From Chitinophagales bacterium (lineage in GTDB: Bacteria > Bacteroidota > Bacteroidia > Chitinophagales > JADIYW01), in contig JACJXT010000012.1 in the NCBI GenBank assembly GCA_020636535.1, positions 372,001-436,000 of the forward strand: a stretch of 64,000 bases of DNA. The letters run 5' to 3'. The notes beneath the pieces were generated by a model that saw only the letters and a list, made by a program, of their open reading frames with translations, ran no database searches and was not told the origin of the DNA. Every line of letters starts with the position of its first letter. Position 1 is the stretch's first letter. Made by a program: the position numbers and the translations under genes. Below are positions 8,632 through 21,700 of the stretch, in pieces.

Positions 8632-8663
8632 TTAAGGGAGTAATATAGTGTTACTCCCCTTAA
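8632..8663. terminator. hairpin terminator, copy B (end of PorE-like gene)
   Basis: Same stem-loop as at 7461 with one extra C in the right arm. It lies about 45 bases beyond the stop of the PorE-like gene and is the likely end of the giant adhesin, porP-like, porE-like transcript. Confidence 0.65.
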
Positions 8664-8709
8664 ATTTGTTTCTAAACATTGTGACTTTTTATATCTTCCT
8701 CTCTCCTTC

Positions 8710-11192
8710 TTAGAATGGGCAGTCTCTACATGGGTTGACTTGCATATCAAATCTTTGTAGTGATTTGAAGTCGTAGCCACCACCTACTATTCTAAACTCT
8801 GTTCTTCTGTTTCTTTGGTGTTCGTACTCGCTACATGGTACACCATCGGTACAGCCGTTCACTGGTTGTGTTTCGCCGTATCCTTTGGCTTGTAGTCTGT
8901 TTTTTTGTATGCCTCTTGCTATTAACCAGTTCACTACACTCTGTGCTCTGCGTTGCGATAGCTTGATGTTATAATCATACGGTGCTCTTGAGTCGGTATG
9001 TGAGCCAATTTCTACTATCACACTTGGGTTCTCTTGCATGAAGCTGAGTAACTTGTTTAAGTCGCCTTCACTCTCTTCTCTTATGTACCACTTGTCAAAG
9101 TCATAGTATATGTCTTTTAACACGATTGATGGTCCTGTTGTTCCATCTGGATAGCTGTCTGGTATGCCATCGCCATCTGTGTCTATCATGCCACCTGGTA
9201 TTGGATCTAGTATTACTTCTACTTCTTTTGGATTAACACCACATCTCATGTCTATCTTACAATCGCCATCATCTTTGATTACTTCTGTGTAACCTGGTAG
9301 GTATCCTTCTTTGTTGGCTACTACTATGTAATCACAGTCGCATCTTACTATCTCGCATATCTTACCATTCTCATCTGCTACTAGTGCTTTTGTCCATCCT
9401 TCACACTTGCTAGACAATAGTATCTTCGCTCCTGCCAGTGGATGGGTGTTCTCTGGTGTTTTGTTGTCTATGTTTTCTATGCTTTCTGGTGTCGTAGTAT
9501 TTGGTATGTTTAAGCTCTCTAAGCTCTTACCTAGTACCGTGATGCTCATTGCATACTCTTTGCTCTTCTCTAATGGTATTTTTACAAACACTGTGCCGCC
9601 TGGCTCTACGCCTTTAGTGGTAGCACATACACTGTTGTTGCTAGCATAGCCTTCTGCACTCGCCTCAAAACAGTAATCCATATTCTTAATCACTCCAAAC
9701 TCAAACTCTCCATCACATTCCGTTTCTGTTCTTCCTTCTTCACTGCTCGTAGTTTTGGCAATCATCTTTACTTTACTCTCACATATCGGCTCGCCTGTTT
9801 GTGCATCTACTACTATTCCTTCTAAATATATGCCATCATCCTCAAAGCTATAAATGTCATCTAAGCCATGTCCACCTTCTCTGTTCGATGTAAAGTATCC
9901 TGTGCTTTTGTCTTCGCCATACACCAAGCCAAAGTCATCATACGAACTGTTGATTGGTGCTCCTATGTTTCTTATCTTACCTACTTTGTCTGTCTTTGCG
10001 TCTACTTTCGTTCTAAAGATGTCTAGACCGCCTAATCCGCCATGTCCATCACTAGCAAAATATAGGTTATTATCTTTATCTACATACGGAAACATCTCCA
10101 TGCCTTCTGTGTTGATTTACTCATTCCTAAGTTCTTTGGTGTACCCCCAACTGCCTTCGCCTTCTTTCTGTGTTACATATACATCTGTACCACCGTAACC
10201 ACCTGGCATATCACTGATAAAATACATCGTATTACCATCTGGTGTAAGTGCTGGATGTCCTACACTATATTCATCGTTATTATAGGCAAACTCTTTGTCT
10301 TTTCTCCCACTTCAGTCCATTCACCTCCGATTCGTATATCTTTAACTTTACTATCTTATCATCACTCTTGCCTGTCTTGCCATGATAGTAGTTGTTTCTA
10401 GTAAAATATACCTTATTCCCTTCTCGGTGTGAAGCTTGGTGTTGCTTCGTGATACTTCGTACTGGCATCGTCTTTTAGCTGTTTTGGCTTGCTATCGAAC
10501 TTCGTACCTTTTCCTTCTACAAAGTACATATCAAAAAACTGTGTCCCTGTCCATGTGTGTTCTCTGCCTATTGCTTTTGAACTGTCTCTACTTGAGGAGT
10601 AGTATAAGCCACCGTCTTTGTAATATATTCAAAAATCATATCCACCACTGTTAAAATCTAAATTATGTATTTCGTATCTATCTCTACTTAGTAAGTACTG
10701 TCCGTAGTCCGCACTTGCTTTGAGTTGATTCCCTGCTCTTTTATCTTCGGTACACTTTGCTTGTAATTGGCATACCACTTTGCTGCTTCTTCATACTTCT
10801 CATTTGCCTGTAGCATTTGTGCGTAGTATAGCTTGTATTTTGGATCTAATTCATCTCCTGCATTTACTGCTTTGCCATACCAATACTCTGCTTGTACAAA
10901 GTTAGATGTTAATCTATAGCAATCGCCTAACTCGCTCATCGCTTTGACATCGCCTTCACCTTTTTTCTTTAGGTAATCTTCATATAATGGTATCGCTTCT
11001 TTGTAGGCTAAGTCGTTGTATAACTTCTCTGCTTTGCTTATGCCTCCTATTGCATTTTTCTGTAACTCCACCGCCTTCTATTACTTGTGCTTTGGTTTGC
11101 ATGCCTAAAAACAGGAGCATCATAAGTAATAGTACTATTTTGCTTATGTTTATTTTTATTGCTCTTTTTATATATTTTTGTCCCTTTTTCAT
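8710..11192 (-). CDS. PorE-like periplasmic/outer-membrane protein (TPR, beta-propeller, regulatory-like, OmpA domains), frameshifted
   Basis: Domain order read across frames: signal peptide (11192 to about 11085, LLLMMLLFLGMQTKAQ); TPR repeats (about 11070-10740); PD40/WD40-type propeller (about 10660-9870, with HPALTPDGNTMYFISDMPGG and DNNLYFASDGHGGLGGLDIF); a carboxypeptidase regulatory-like domain (about 9840-9560); a second CnaB-like domain; a DTDGDGIPDS linker; and a C-terminal OmpA domain. This is the architecture of PorE, a T9SS component that binds peptidoglycan. The last 463 codons are one open frame; upstream at least six single-base-type frame changes occur (about 11075, 10725, 10628, 10425, 10308, 10145-10120). 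It lies 25 bases after the porP-like gene. A paralogue of PorE is more likely than PorE itself. Confidence 0.8.
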
Positions 11193-11217
11193 TTGTATTT
11201 CTGTTTTAGGTCTTTTT

Positions 11218-12224
11218 TTAAAAATATCTTGGTGTGATTACTTTTTTCTTCTCAAAGCCAAAGTCATAGCCTAGTATCACTTCATAACTACCATTGTTAT
11301 AATCTCCGAGTTTGGTTAGTGTATAATCATAGGCAAAGCCTATTAACAGTTGTTTGGTTGGCCATACCTCTAAAAAGTGCATCGAAGCTATCGCTGTTCG
11401 TTAGTCCTGTCTTCTTGTTGTGAAAGGCAGTTCTATAGGTTCGCCTATGTTTACTCTATCGTAAATGAGTAAGCTTAAGTTAAAGTCAAACTCATGTGGT
11501 ATCTTTTGCTCTGCACTAGCTATGTATTTGTACATTATCTGTGGTCTGATTTTAAGTACCTTACCTGCTGGTATTACACCTCCTGCTAGTGCAAAAAAGT
11601 GTGGTGTTCTGCTTGCACTTGTAAAGCTACCTTGTGAACTCTGTGCTAGTGCGTCTACTTGGTCTTTGTTGTACAAGTCGCCTTTGATAAAGTTAGGTAC
11701 ACTCGCTCCTACATAAAAATACTTGTGATAGATATATAGTCCTGCTCCTACATGGAAGTATTCTACTTACATTCTCTTGGAATACTGGATCTTGTTGTTC
11801 CAATGGATTTAACTCCGATAAGTTGCTCTTATACCATAGTATACCTGCATTGATACCAATGCTTAACTTTACGCCTTTGCCTAGTGGTACTCGGTATGCG
11901 TAACTTACATCAAACCATGTTTGGTTCGTTACACCTAGTCTGTCGTTCACTAAGAAAAAGCCCATGGCTGAGTGTTCTTTCTTAAACGGTGAGTGAATAC
12001 TCACTGTCGTTGTCTGTAGGCTTCCATCTATGCCTGTCCACTGGTTTCTATACAGTCTTACTAATGCTTAGCACCTCTCTAGAACCTGTGTAACCTGCGT
12101 TGATTGGCAACTTGTTATACATGAACTGCGTGTACTGTGGTTCTTGTTGTCCGTATACCACTCCTGCTTGTAATAGTAACAGTAGCAACGCCATTTTACC
12201 GAATACTTTAAGACTATTTATCAT
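11218..12224 (-). CDS. PorP/SprF-family outer-membrane protein, frameshifted
   Basis: The N-terminus reads MINSLKVFGKMALLLLLLQA, a signal peptide, then QQEPQYTQFMYNKLPINAGY and YRNQWTGIDGS, the hallmark start of type IX PorP/SprF proteins. The rest is a beta-strand-rich barrel (WFDVSYAYRVPLGKGVKLSI, ALAGGVIPAGKVLKIRPQIM) ending VILGYDFGFEKKKVITPRYF. SprF-type proteins are needed for secretion of T9SS cargo with type B C-terminal domains, which the upstream giant gene encodes. Frame changes occur near 12065, 11765, 11690 and 11400-11340. The full-length reconstruction is about 330 residues, normal for the family. Confidence 0.82.
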
Positions 12225-12342
12225 CTCTTTTCTTTTTTATTTGTTCCTTTTATTGTTCCTTTTTTTTTGCCTTTGGGGCAGCATGCCTTCTATTACACGC
12301 TGCCTTATTGGCTTTTTGGTATTCTCTCTCTTTTCTTATCTA

Positions 12343-12746
12343 TTACCTGTGAATGACTATAAATCCTGCTTTGTTCACCTGCTCTCCTTCTCTGGTTAAG
12401 TATTTCAACACATAGTAGTAAGTACCATCACGGTAGTAGTGGCTCCTTTGTACTCGCCATCCCAGCCGGACAAGTTGCTATATGCCTCGTTTCTATACAC
12501 CTCTATGCCCCATCGGTTGTAAACGCATAACACTACATCTACTGACTCTTCTATACATGGTATGTACCAAGTATCGTTGATACCATCTCCGTTTGGTGAG
12601 ATCGCATTTGGTATGATACAGCTTTCTATCTCTATAAATACCCATGCTGTATCGTTACCATCCGGATCGCAGATTACATACTGGAAGCTGTCTACTCCTC
12701 TGTAGTCTACCTGTGGTGTATAGGTTATCGTGCCGTCTGTATTCAT
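12343..12746 (-). CDS. C-terminal end of giant adhesin: type B T9SS C-terminal domain
   Basis: Residues IIPNAISPNGDGINDTWYIP and VYNRWGIEVYRN are the hallmark of the gliding motility-associated C-terminal domain (TIGR04131, type B T9SS signal). The open frame is lost near 12435 and stops at 12405, but the adjacent frame continues DGTYYYVLKYLTREGEQVNK and AGFIVIHR to a TAA at 12343, exactly how such domains end. An indel near 12435 must be corrected to give a functional signal. Another break of a few bases at about 12746-12790 separates it from the Ig-like segment. Confidence 0.88.
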
Positions 12747-15700
12747 TCACTACCACTTCCATGCTTCGGTGCTGTAATGATACCTTACGGACTACATACT
12801 TGTAGTGGATCACTATCGGTTTGTTCGTCATTACCTAGTACCGTTATTGTAATTGGTGTGTTTACATCGGTTACCACTGTATCATTATTTGCTACTGGTG
12901 GCACGCCTGTTACCGTGATGATAACCGTAGTCTCGAAGCATTCGCCGTCCTCATTACATGCACTTATACATAGTGTATCTGTTCCCTTAACATCACCTGC
13001 CGTGTAAACCAAGCAACCTTCCTCATTAATGTACCAACTAATATAGTCTTCTACGCCTGCTGTCGCTCCTGTGCATGCCGTTATCGTAATAGCTGTGCCT
13101 GCCGGCGTAGTGAACTCACAGATGCTGTCCGTTTCGTTGATTGGTATTATCTCTCTTATAGTATCTTTTGGTTCTTCTACTGTGATAATGATGATAGTTG
13201 TATCGCACATGCCTAAGTCATCGCATACTGTAATACATATCGTATCGTTGCCTGTAAAGCCGTCTTCTGGTGTATATACTATACATGGATCTGTACCTGT
13301 TATCTCTACATTTGCATTGCCATCGCAGGTACTGATGCTCGTTACCGTGCCTGATAATTGCACCGTATCTAAACATACTGTTACCGGACATCCATAACAG
13401 GTCGTATCTCTGATTGTATCCACTGGTATACAGCCGCTGATATCTACACATACCCATACACTATCTCTACACAAGTTCTCCTTGTCTTCTACTACTACCC
13501 AATGACAACCACCTGGTACTACTATCTCGCTACCTAAATAGGTTTCATCAAAATTAAAGTTAATGATTGATTTAAGAACCTGTGGCTGAGTTGCAAATAT
13601 TATCATTGCACTATCTTGGTCGTAAATCGTAGAGAAATTACCAGCGTATACGGTTAAGCTATCTCTATACCACATACCTTCTGGCCTTACCATATTCATA
13701 TAAGTCACTAACTCATCTAATGTATAGAATTCAAAATTATCAGTGATTAATGTGGTATCATCTACTTTCCAACGCTCTAGTATATGTTTAACTCCATCTA
13801 CATATGTTTCTGGACTAAATGAGTATCTAGCATTTACTAATGCTTGATCACATATCTCAATTCCAGAAGTATATAAATCACTACTTACATAGATATTGTA
13901 GTTTTGAATATCATTATATGGTATCGGTAAGCACAATCTGCCTTCGTAGTTATCACATACTAAATCTATCGTATCCTCTACTATTAAACTATCGCAGGTT
14001 GGACATACTATACAAATTTGTGCTGTATCTCTACATCCTGTCATCGTATCTACTAAAATCACTTCATGACATCCTTCAGTAAGTACTAGTCTAGAACCGC
14101 TATAAGTAGTTTTATCATTATATCTAACCGAATAAGTTGCGGCTTCTGGATGTAATGAGAAGAACTGTAAACCACTTCCTTCTCTATAATCTACATTTGG
14201 ATTAGCAGACTTAATATTCAGTCCGTCTACAAACCACATACCTGATGCGTCTACACTGTTCATATAGCTCGCTAACTCTGTTAAGTTACTGAAGTTAACC
14301 ATTGGTGCTAATGTTGTAGTACTATTAACGCCCCATACCTCTAATAAGTGTGGTACATTGTCTACATAATCTATCACCTCAAAATTAAATCCTGCTTCTA
14401 CAATTGCCTCTCCACAACCACTCTCACTGCTAAACTGTTGTGCACTTAGCGTACCATCTATATAGATATGATACCTTTGAATAGTATTCAAATCTAATGG
14501 TATACAATAGTCGCCTTCGCCATTAAAGTTACATGTAATTGTAGTATCTGAAATAAAATCACAATGATCTGATAAGTTGCTGATGATCGCTACTGTGGTA
14601 TCGCTGATACCTGTTATCGTATCTGTTTTGATGATACATAGCGTGTCTAAGTTGTAACCTACTACTTCACTTCTATCTATGATGATACATCCGTTCTCAT
14701 CTGCTGTGTATGTGTTACCACTATTGTCTATCGCTCCTGCACAATCGCTGATCGTTGTTACGATGTTACTCATACCATTGTCTATTGCGGCACATATTGT
14801 ATCAGTAGTGAAGATGATATTTGTATCTCGTATCGTGTCTTTGCTTGGTAAGTTACTAATAATCACTACTGTCGTGTCTGTGATGCCTGTTGTGGTATCT
14901 ATCGTTACTACACATAGTGTATCTAAGTTGTAACCTACTAAGTCGCTTCTGTCTACTACTATACATGTCGTTCCTTCTACTACTGCATACGAGTTGCCAC
15001 TGTTGTCTATCGCTCCTGCACAGTCTACTATGTAGATGCTGTCTGCATTCATGCCTACTTCTACATCAACACAGATCGTATCTGTCGTCTCGATGATGTT
15101 CGTATCTCTAATCGTATCTTTTTGTGGTAAGTTAGAGATGATCGCTACTGTGGTATCGCTGATACCTGTTATCGTATCTATTTTGATGATACATAGCGTG
15201 TCTAAGTTGTAACCTACTACTTCACTTCTATCTATGATGATACATCCGTTCTCATCTGCTGTGTATGTGTTACCACTGTTGTCTATCGCTCCTGCACAGT
15301 CTGATATTGTTGTTACGATGTTACTCATACCATTGTCTATTGCGGCACAAATCGTGTCGGTTGTGAAGATGATATTCGTATCTCGTATCGTGTCTTTACT
15401 TGGTAAGTTAGAGATAATCACTACTGTCGTGTCGGTAATACCTGTTGTGGTATCTATCGTTACTACACATAGTGTATCTAAGTTGTATCCTACTAAGTCG
15501 CTTCTGTCTACTACTATACATGTTGTGCCTTCGATTACTGCATACGAGTTGCCACTGTTGTCTATCGCTCCTGCACAGTCTACTATGTAGATGCTGTCTG
15601 CATTCATGCCTACTTCTACATCTACACATATCGTATCTGTTGTTTCGATGATGTTTGTATCTCTAATAGTATCTTTCTGTGGTAAGTTAGAGATGATTGC

Positions 15701-18700
15701 TACTGTCGTATCGCTGATACCTGTTATTGTATCTGTTTTGATGATACATAGCGTGTCTAAGTTGTAACCTACTACTTCACTTCTATCTATGATGATACAT
15801 CCGTTCTCATCTGCTGTGTATGTGTTACCACTGTTGTTCATCGCTCCTGCACAATCGCTGATCGTTGTTACGATGTTACTCATGCCATTGTCTATTGCGG
15901 CACAAATCGTGTCGGTTGTGAAGATGATATTCGTATCTCGTATCGTGTCTTTACTTGGTAAGTTAGAGATAATCACTACTGTGGTATCGGTGATGCCTGT
16001 TGTGGTATCTACTGTTACTACGCATAGTGTATCTAAGTTGTAACCTACTAAGTCGCTTCTGTCTACTACTATACAAGTCGTGCCTTCTACTACTGCATAC
16101 GAGTTGCCACTGTTGTCTATCGCTCCTGCACAGTCTACTATGTAGATGCTGTCTGCATTCATACCTACTTCTACTGCTACACAGATCGTATCTGTCGTCT
16201 CGATGATGTTCGTATCTCTGATAGTATCTTTTTGTGGTAAGTTACTGATTATCGCTACTGTCGTATCACTGATACCTGTTATCGTATCTGTTTTGATGAT
16301 ACATAGCGTATCTAAGTTGTAACCTACTACTTCACTTCTATCTATGATGATACATCCGTTCTCATCTGCTGTGTATGTGTTACCACTGTTGTCTATCGCT
16401 CCTGCACAATCGCTGATTGTTGTTACGATGTTACTCATGCCATTGTCTATTGCTGCACAGATGGTGTCTGTTGTGAAGATGATATTCGTGTCTCTGATAG
16501 TGTCTTTACTTGGTAAGTTAGAGATAATCACTACTGTTGTATCGGTAATACCTGTTGTGGTATCTACTGTTACTACGCATAGTGTATCTAAGTTGTATCC
16601 TACTAAGTCGCTTCTGTCTACTACTATACATGTTGTGCCTGGGATTACTGCATACGAGTTGCCACTGTTGTCTATCGCTCCTGCACAGTCTACTATGTAG
16701 ATGCTGTCTGCATTCATACCTACTTCTACTGCTACACATATCGTATCTGTCGTCTCGATGATGTTCGTATCTCTAATCGTATCTTTTTGTGGTAAGTTAC
16801 TGATGATCGCTACTGTGGTATCGCTGATACCTGTTATCGTATCTGTTTTGATGATACATAGCGTGTCTAAGTTGTAACCTACTACTTCACTTCTATCTAT
16901 GATGATACATCCGTTCTCATCTGCTGTGTATGTATTACCACTGTTGTTCATCGCTCCTGCACAGTCTGATATTGTTGTTTCGATGTTACTCATACCATTG
17001 TCTATTGCGGCACAAATCGTGTCGGTTGTGAAGATGATATTCGTATCTCGTATCGTGTCTTTACTTGGTAAGTTAGAGATAATCACTACTGTCGTATCTG
17101 TGATGCCTGTTGTGGTATCTACTGTTACTACGCATAGTGTATCTAAGTTGTATCCTACTAAGTCGCTTCTGTCTACTACTATACAAGTCGTTCCTTCGAT
17201 TACTGCATACGAGTTGCCACTGTTGTCTATCGCTCCTGCACAGTCTACTATGTAGATGCTGTCTGCATTCATGCCTACTTCTACTGCTACACAGATCGTA
17301 TCGGTCGTCTCGATGATGTTCGTATCTCTAATCGTATCTTTTTGTGGTAAGTTACTGATGATCGCTACTGTGGTATCGCTGATACCTGTTATCGTATCTG
17401 TTTTGATGATACATAGCGTGTCTAAGTTGTAACCTACTACTTCACTTCTATCTATGATGATACATCCGTTCTCATCTGCTGTGTATGTGTTACCACTGTT
17501 GTCTATCGCTCCTGCACAATCGCTGATCGTTGTTACGATGTTACTCATACCATTGTCTATTGCTGCACAAATCGTGTCGGTTGTGAAGATGATATTCGTA
17601 TCTCGTATCGTGTCTTTACTTGGTAAGTTAGAGATAATCACTACTGTCGTATCTGTGATGCCTGTTGTGGTATCTACTGTTACTACGCATAGTGTATCTA
17701 AGTTGTATCCTACTAAGTCGCTTCTGTCTACTACTATACAAGTCGTTCCTTCGATTACTGCATACGAGTTGCCACTGTTGTCTATCGCTCCTGCACAGTC
17801 TACTATGTAGATGCTGTCTGCATTCATGCCTACTTCTACTGCTACACAGATCGTATCTGTTGTCTCGATGATGTTTGTATCTCTAATCGTATCTTTTTGT
17901 GGTAGAGTTACTGATGATGATGTTCGTATCTCTAATCGTATCTGTTTTTTACATAGCGTGTCAGTTGTAACCTTACTTCTGTCTATGATGATACATCCGT
18001 TCTCATCTGCTGTGTGTGTGTTGTCATCGCTCCTGCACATCGCTGTTGTTACGATGTTACTACCTGTTATCGTATCTGTATTTGATGATACATACTGTCG
18101 TATCAGTATACCTGTTGTGGTATCTACTGTTACTACACATAGTGTATCTAAGTTGTATCCTACTAAGTCGCTTCTGTATACCACTTACTTCATATGTGTT
18201 CACTTCCTATCTATGATGATACACAGATCCTGTTCTCATCTGTTAGAGATGTGCTATGTATGCTGATACCTGTTATCGTATCTGTTTTGATGATACATAT
18301 CTAAGTTGTAACCTACTACTTCACTTCTGTCACATCCGTTCTCATCTGCTGTGTATGTGTTACCACTGTTGTTCATCGCTCCTGCACAATCTTACGATGT
18401 TACTCATACCATTGTCTATTGCGGCACATATTGTATCAGTAGTGAAGATGATATTCGTATCTCGTATCGTGTCTTTACTTGGTAAGTTAGAGATAATCAC
18501 TACTGTCGTATCTGTGATGCCTGTTGTGGTATCTATCGTTACTACACATAGTGTATCTAAGTTGTATCCTACTAAGTCGCTTCTGTCTACTACTATACAA
18601 GTCGTTCCTTCGATTACTGCATACGAGTTGCCACTGTTGTCTATCGCTCCTGCACAGTCTACTATGTAGATGCTGTCTGCATTCATACCTACTTCTACTG

Positions 18701-21700
18701 CTACACAGATCGTATCTGTTGTCTCGATGATGTTTGTATCTCTAATCGTATCTTTTTGTGGTAAGTTAGAGATGATCGCTACTGTAGTATCGCTGATACC
18801 TGTTATCGTATCTGTTTTGATGATACATAGCGTATCTAAGTTGTAACCTACTACTTCACTTCTATCTATGATGATACATCCGTTCTCATCTGCTGTGTAT
18901 GTGTTACCACTGTTGTCTATCGCTCCTGCACAATCGCTGATCGTTGTTACGATGTTACTCATACCATTGTCTATTGCGGCACATATTGTGTCAGTTGTGA
19001 AGATGATATTCGTATCTCGTATCGTGTCTTTACTTGGTAAGTTAGAGATAATCACTACTGTCGTATCTGTGATGCCTGTTGTGGTATCTATCGTTACTAC
19101 ACATAGTGTATCTAAGTTGTAACCTACTACTACTTCGCTTCTGTCTACATCATCTGCTGTGTATGTGTGTATCGCTCTATTACTTCGATATTTGTTACGA
19201 TGTTATCATTGTCTGCACAGTCTACTATGTAGATGATATCTGTATCTCATTCGTGTCTTTACTACTACTATCTACTGTTACTACACATAGTGTATCTGTT
19301 GTATCCTACTAAGTCGCTTTTGTCTACTACTATACAAGTTCTTCGATTACTGCATACGAGTTGCCACTGTTGTCTATCGCTCCTGCACAGTCTACTATGT
19401 AGATGCTGTCTGCATTCATGCCTACTTCTACTGCTACACAGATCGTATCTGTTGTCTCGATGATGTTCGTATCTCTAATCGTATCTTTTTGTGGTGTTAG
19501 AGATGATACTGTTGTGTATCTGTTTTGATGATACATAGCGTATCTAAGTTGTAACCTACTACTTCTTCTATCTATGATGATACATCCGTTCTCATCTGCT
19601 GTGTATGTGTTACCACTGTTGTTGATATCGTTGTTTCGATGTTACTCATACCATTGTCTATTGCTGCACAAATCGTGTCAGTTGTGAAAATGATATTTGT
19701 ATCTCGTATCGTGTCTTTGCTTGGTAAGTTACTAATAATCACTACTGTAGTATCTGTGATGCCTGTTGTAGTGTCTACGGTTACTACACATAGTGTATCT
19801 AAGTTGTATCCTACTAAGTCGCTTCTGTCTACTACGATACATGTTGTGCCTTCGATTACTTCGTATGTGTTACCACTGTTGTCTATCGCTCCTGCACAGT
19901 CTACTATGTAGATGCTGTCTGCATTCATACCTACTTCTACATCTACACAGATTGTATCTGTAGTTGTGATGATGTTTGTATCTCTGATAGTATCTTTTTG
20001 TGGTAAGTTGCTGATGATTGCTACTGTTGTATCGCTGATACCTGTTATTGTATCTGTTTTGATAATACATAGCGTGTCTAAGTTGTAACCTACTACTTCG
20101 CTTCTGTCTATGATGATACATCCGTTCTCATCTGCTGTATATGTGTTACCACTGTTGTTCATCGCTCCTGCACAGTCTGATATCGTTGTTTCGATGTTAC
20201 TCATACCATTGTCTATGCTCGCACAGATGGTGTCTGTTGTGAAGATGATATTCGTATCTCTGATTGTGTCTTTGCTTGGTAAGTTACTGATGATTACTAC
20301 TGTTGTATCGGTGATGCCTGTTGTAGTATCTACTGTTACTACACATAGTGTATCTAAGTTGTAACCTACTAAGTCGCTTCTGTCTACTACGATACATGTT
20401 GTGCCTTCGATTACTTCATATGTGTTACCACTGTTGTTCATCGCTGATGCACAGTCTACTATGTAGATGCTGTCTGCATTCATACCTACTTCTACATCTA
20501 CACAGATGGTATCTGTAGTTGTGATGATGTTTGTATCTCTAATAGTATCTTTTTGTGGTAAGTTAGAGATGATTGCTACTGTTGTATCGCTGATACCTGT
20601 TATAGTATCTGTTTTAATAATACATAGCGTATCTAAGTTGTAACCTACTACTTCGCTTCTGTCTATGATGATACATCCGTTCTCATCTGCTGTGTATGTG
20701 TTACCACTGTTGTTCATCGCTCCTGCACATGTCTGATATCGCTGATTGTCACGTTGATGTGATGTTACTCATACCATTGTCTCATTGCACAGATGGTGTC
20801 TGTTGTGAAGATGATATTGTATATCTCGTATCGTGTCTTTTTGGTGTTAGTAAGTTACCTGTTATAGTATCTGTTTTAATAATCACTACTGATGTATGTT
20901 ACTACTGTTGTATCCTGTTGTAATGCTACTGTTGTTATCTACTGTTACATAGTGTATCTAAGTTGTAACCTACTAAGTTGTATCCTACTAAGTCGCTTCT
21001 GTCTACTACGATACATGTTGTGCCTTCGATTACTTCGTATGTGTTACCACTGTTGTCTATCGCTCCTGCACAGTCTACTATGTAGATGCTGTCTGCATTC
21101 ATACCTACTTCTACATCAACACAGATTGTATCTGTAGTTGTGATGATGTTTGTATCTCTAATAGTATCTTTTTGTGGTAAGTTGCTGATGATTGCTACTG
21201 TTGTATCGCTGATACCTGTTATAGTATCTGTTTTGATAATACATAGCGTATCTAAGTTGTAACCTACTACTTCACTTCTGTCTATGATGATACATCCGTT
21301 CTCATCTGCTGTGTATGTGTTACCACTGTTGTTCATCGCTCCTGCACAGTCTGATATCGTTGTTTCGATGTTACTCATACCATTGTCTATTGCTGCACAG
21401 ATGGTGTCTGTTGTGAAGATGATATTTGTATCTCGTATCGTGTCTTTACTTGGTAAGTTACTAATAATCACTACTGTAGTATCTGTGATGCCTGTTGTAG
21501 TGTCTACTGTTACTACACATAGTGTGTCTAAGTTGTATCCTACTAAGTCGCTTCTGTCTACTACGATACATGTTGTGCCTTCGATTACTTCGTATGTGTT
21601 GCCACTGTTGTCTATCGCTCCTGCACAGTCTACTATGTAGATGCTGTCTGCATTCATACCTACTTCTACATCTACACAGATGGTATCTGTAGTTGTGATG

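Larger units (their letters stand above)
8026..9193. repeat. tandem direct duplication, copy B (about 1.17 kb)
   Basis: Second copy of the segment starting at 6851. It differs by small indels, mostly in homopolymers: an extra A in the run after the repeated GTAGT, an extra T before AATGG, and an extra C in the hairpin. An eight-base loss occurs near 8155. The right half is continuous with the full PorE-like gene, so the OmpA side of copy B and the lipoprotein side of copy A are the parental halves. Confidence 0.88.

Noticed and set aside
12270..12300. GGCAGC...GCTGCC inverted repeat beside a T run, as a terminator between the adhesin and porP-like genes
   Set aside because: In the direction of transcription (minus strand) the T run becomes A residues after the stem, so it lacks the U tract of an intrinsic terminator.
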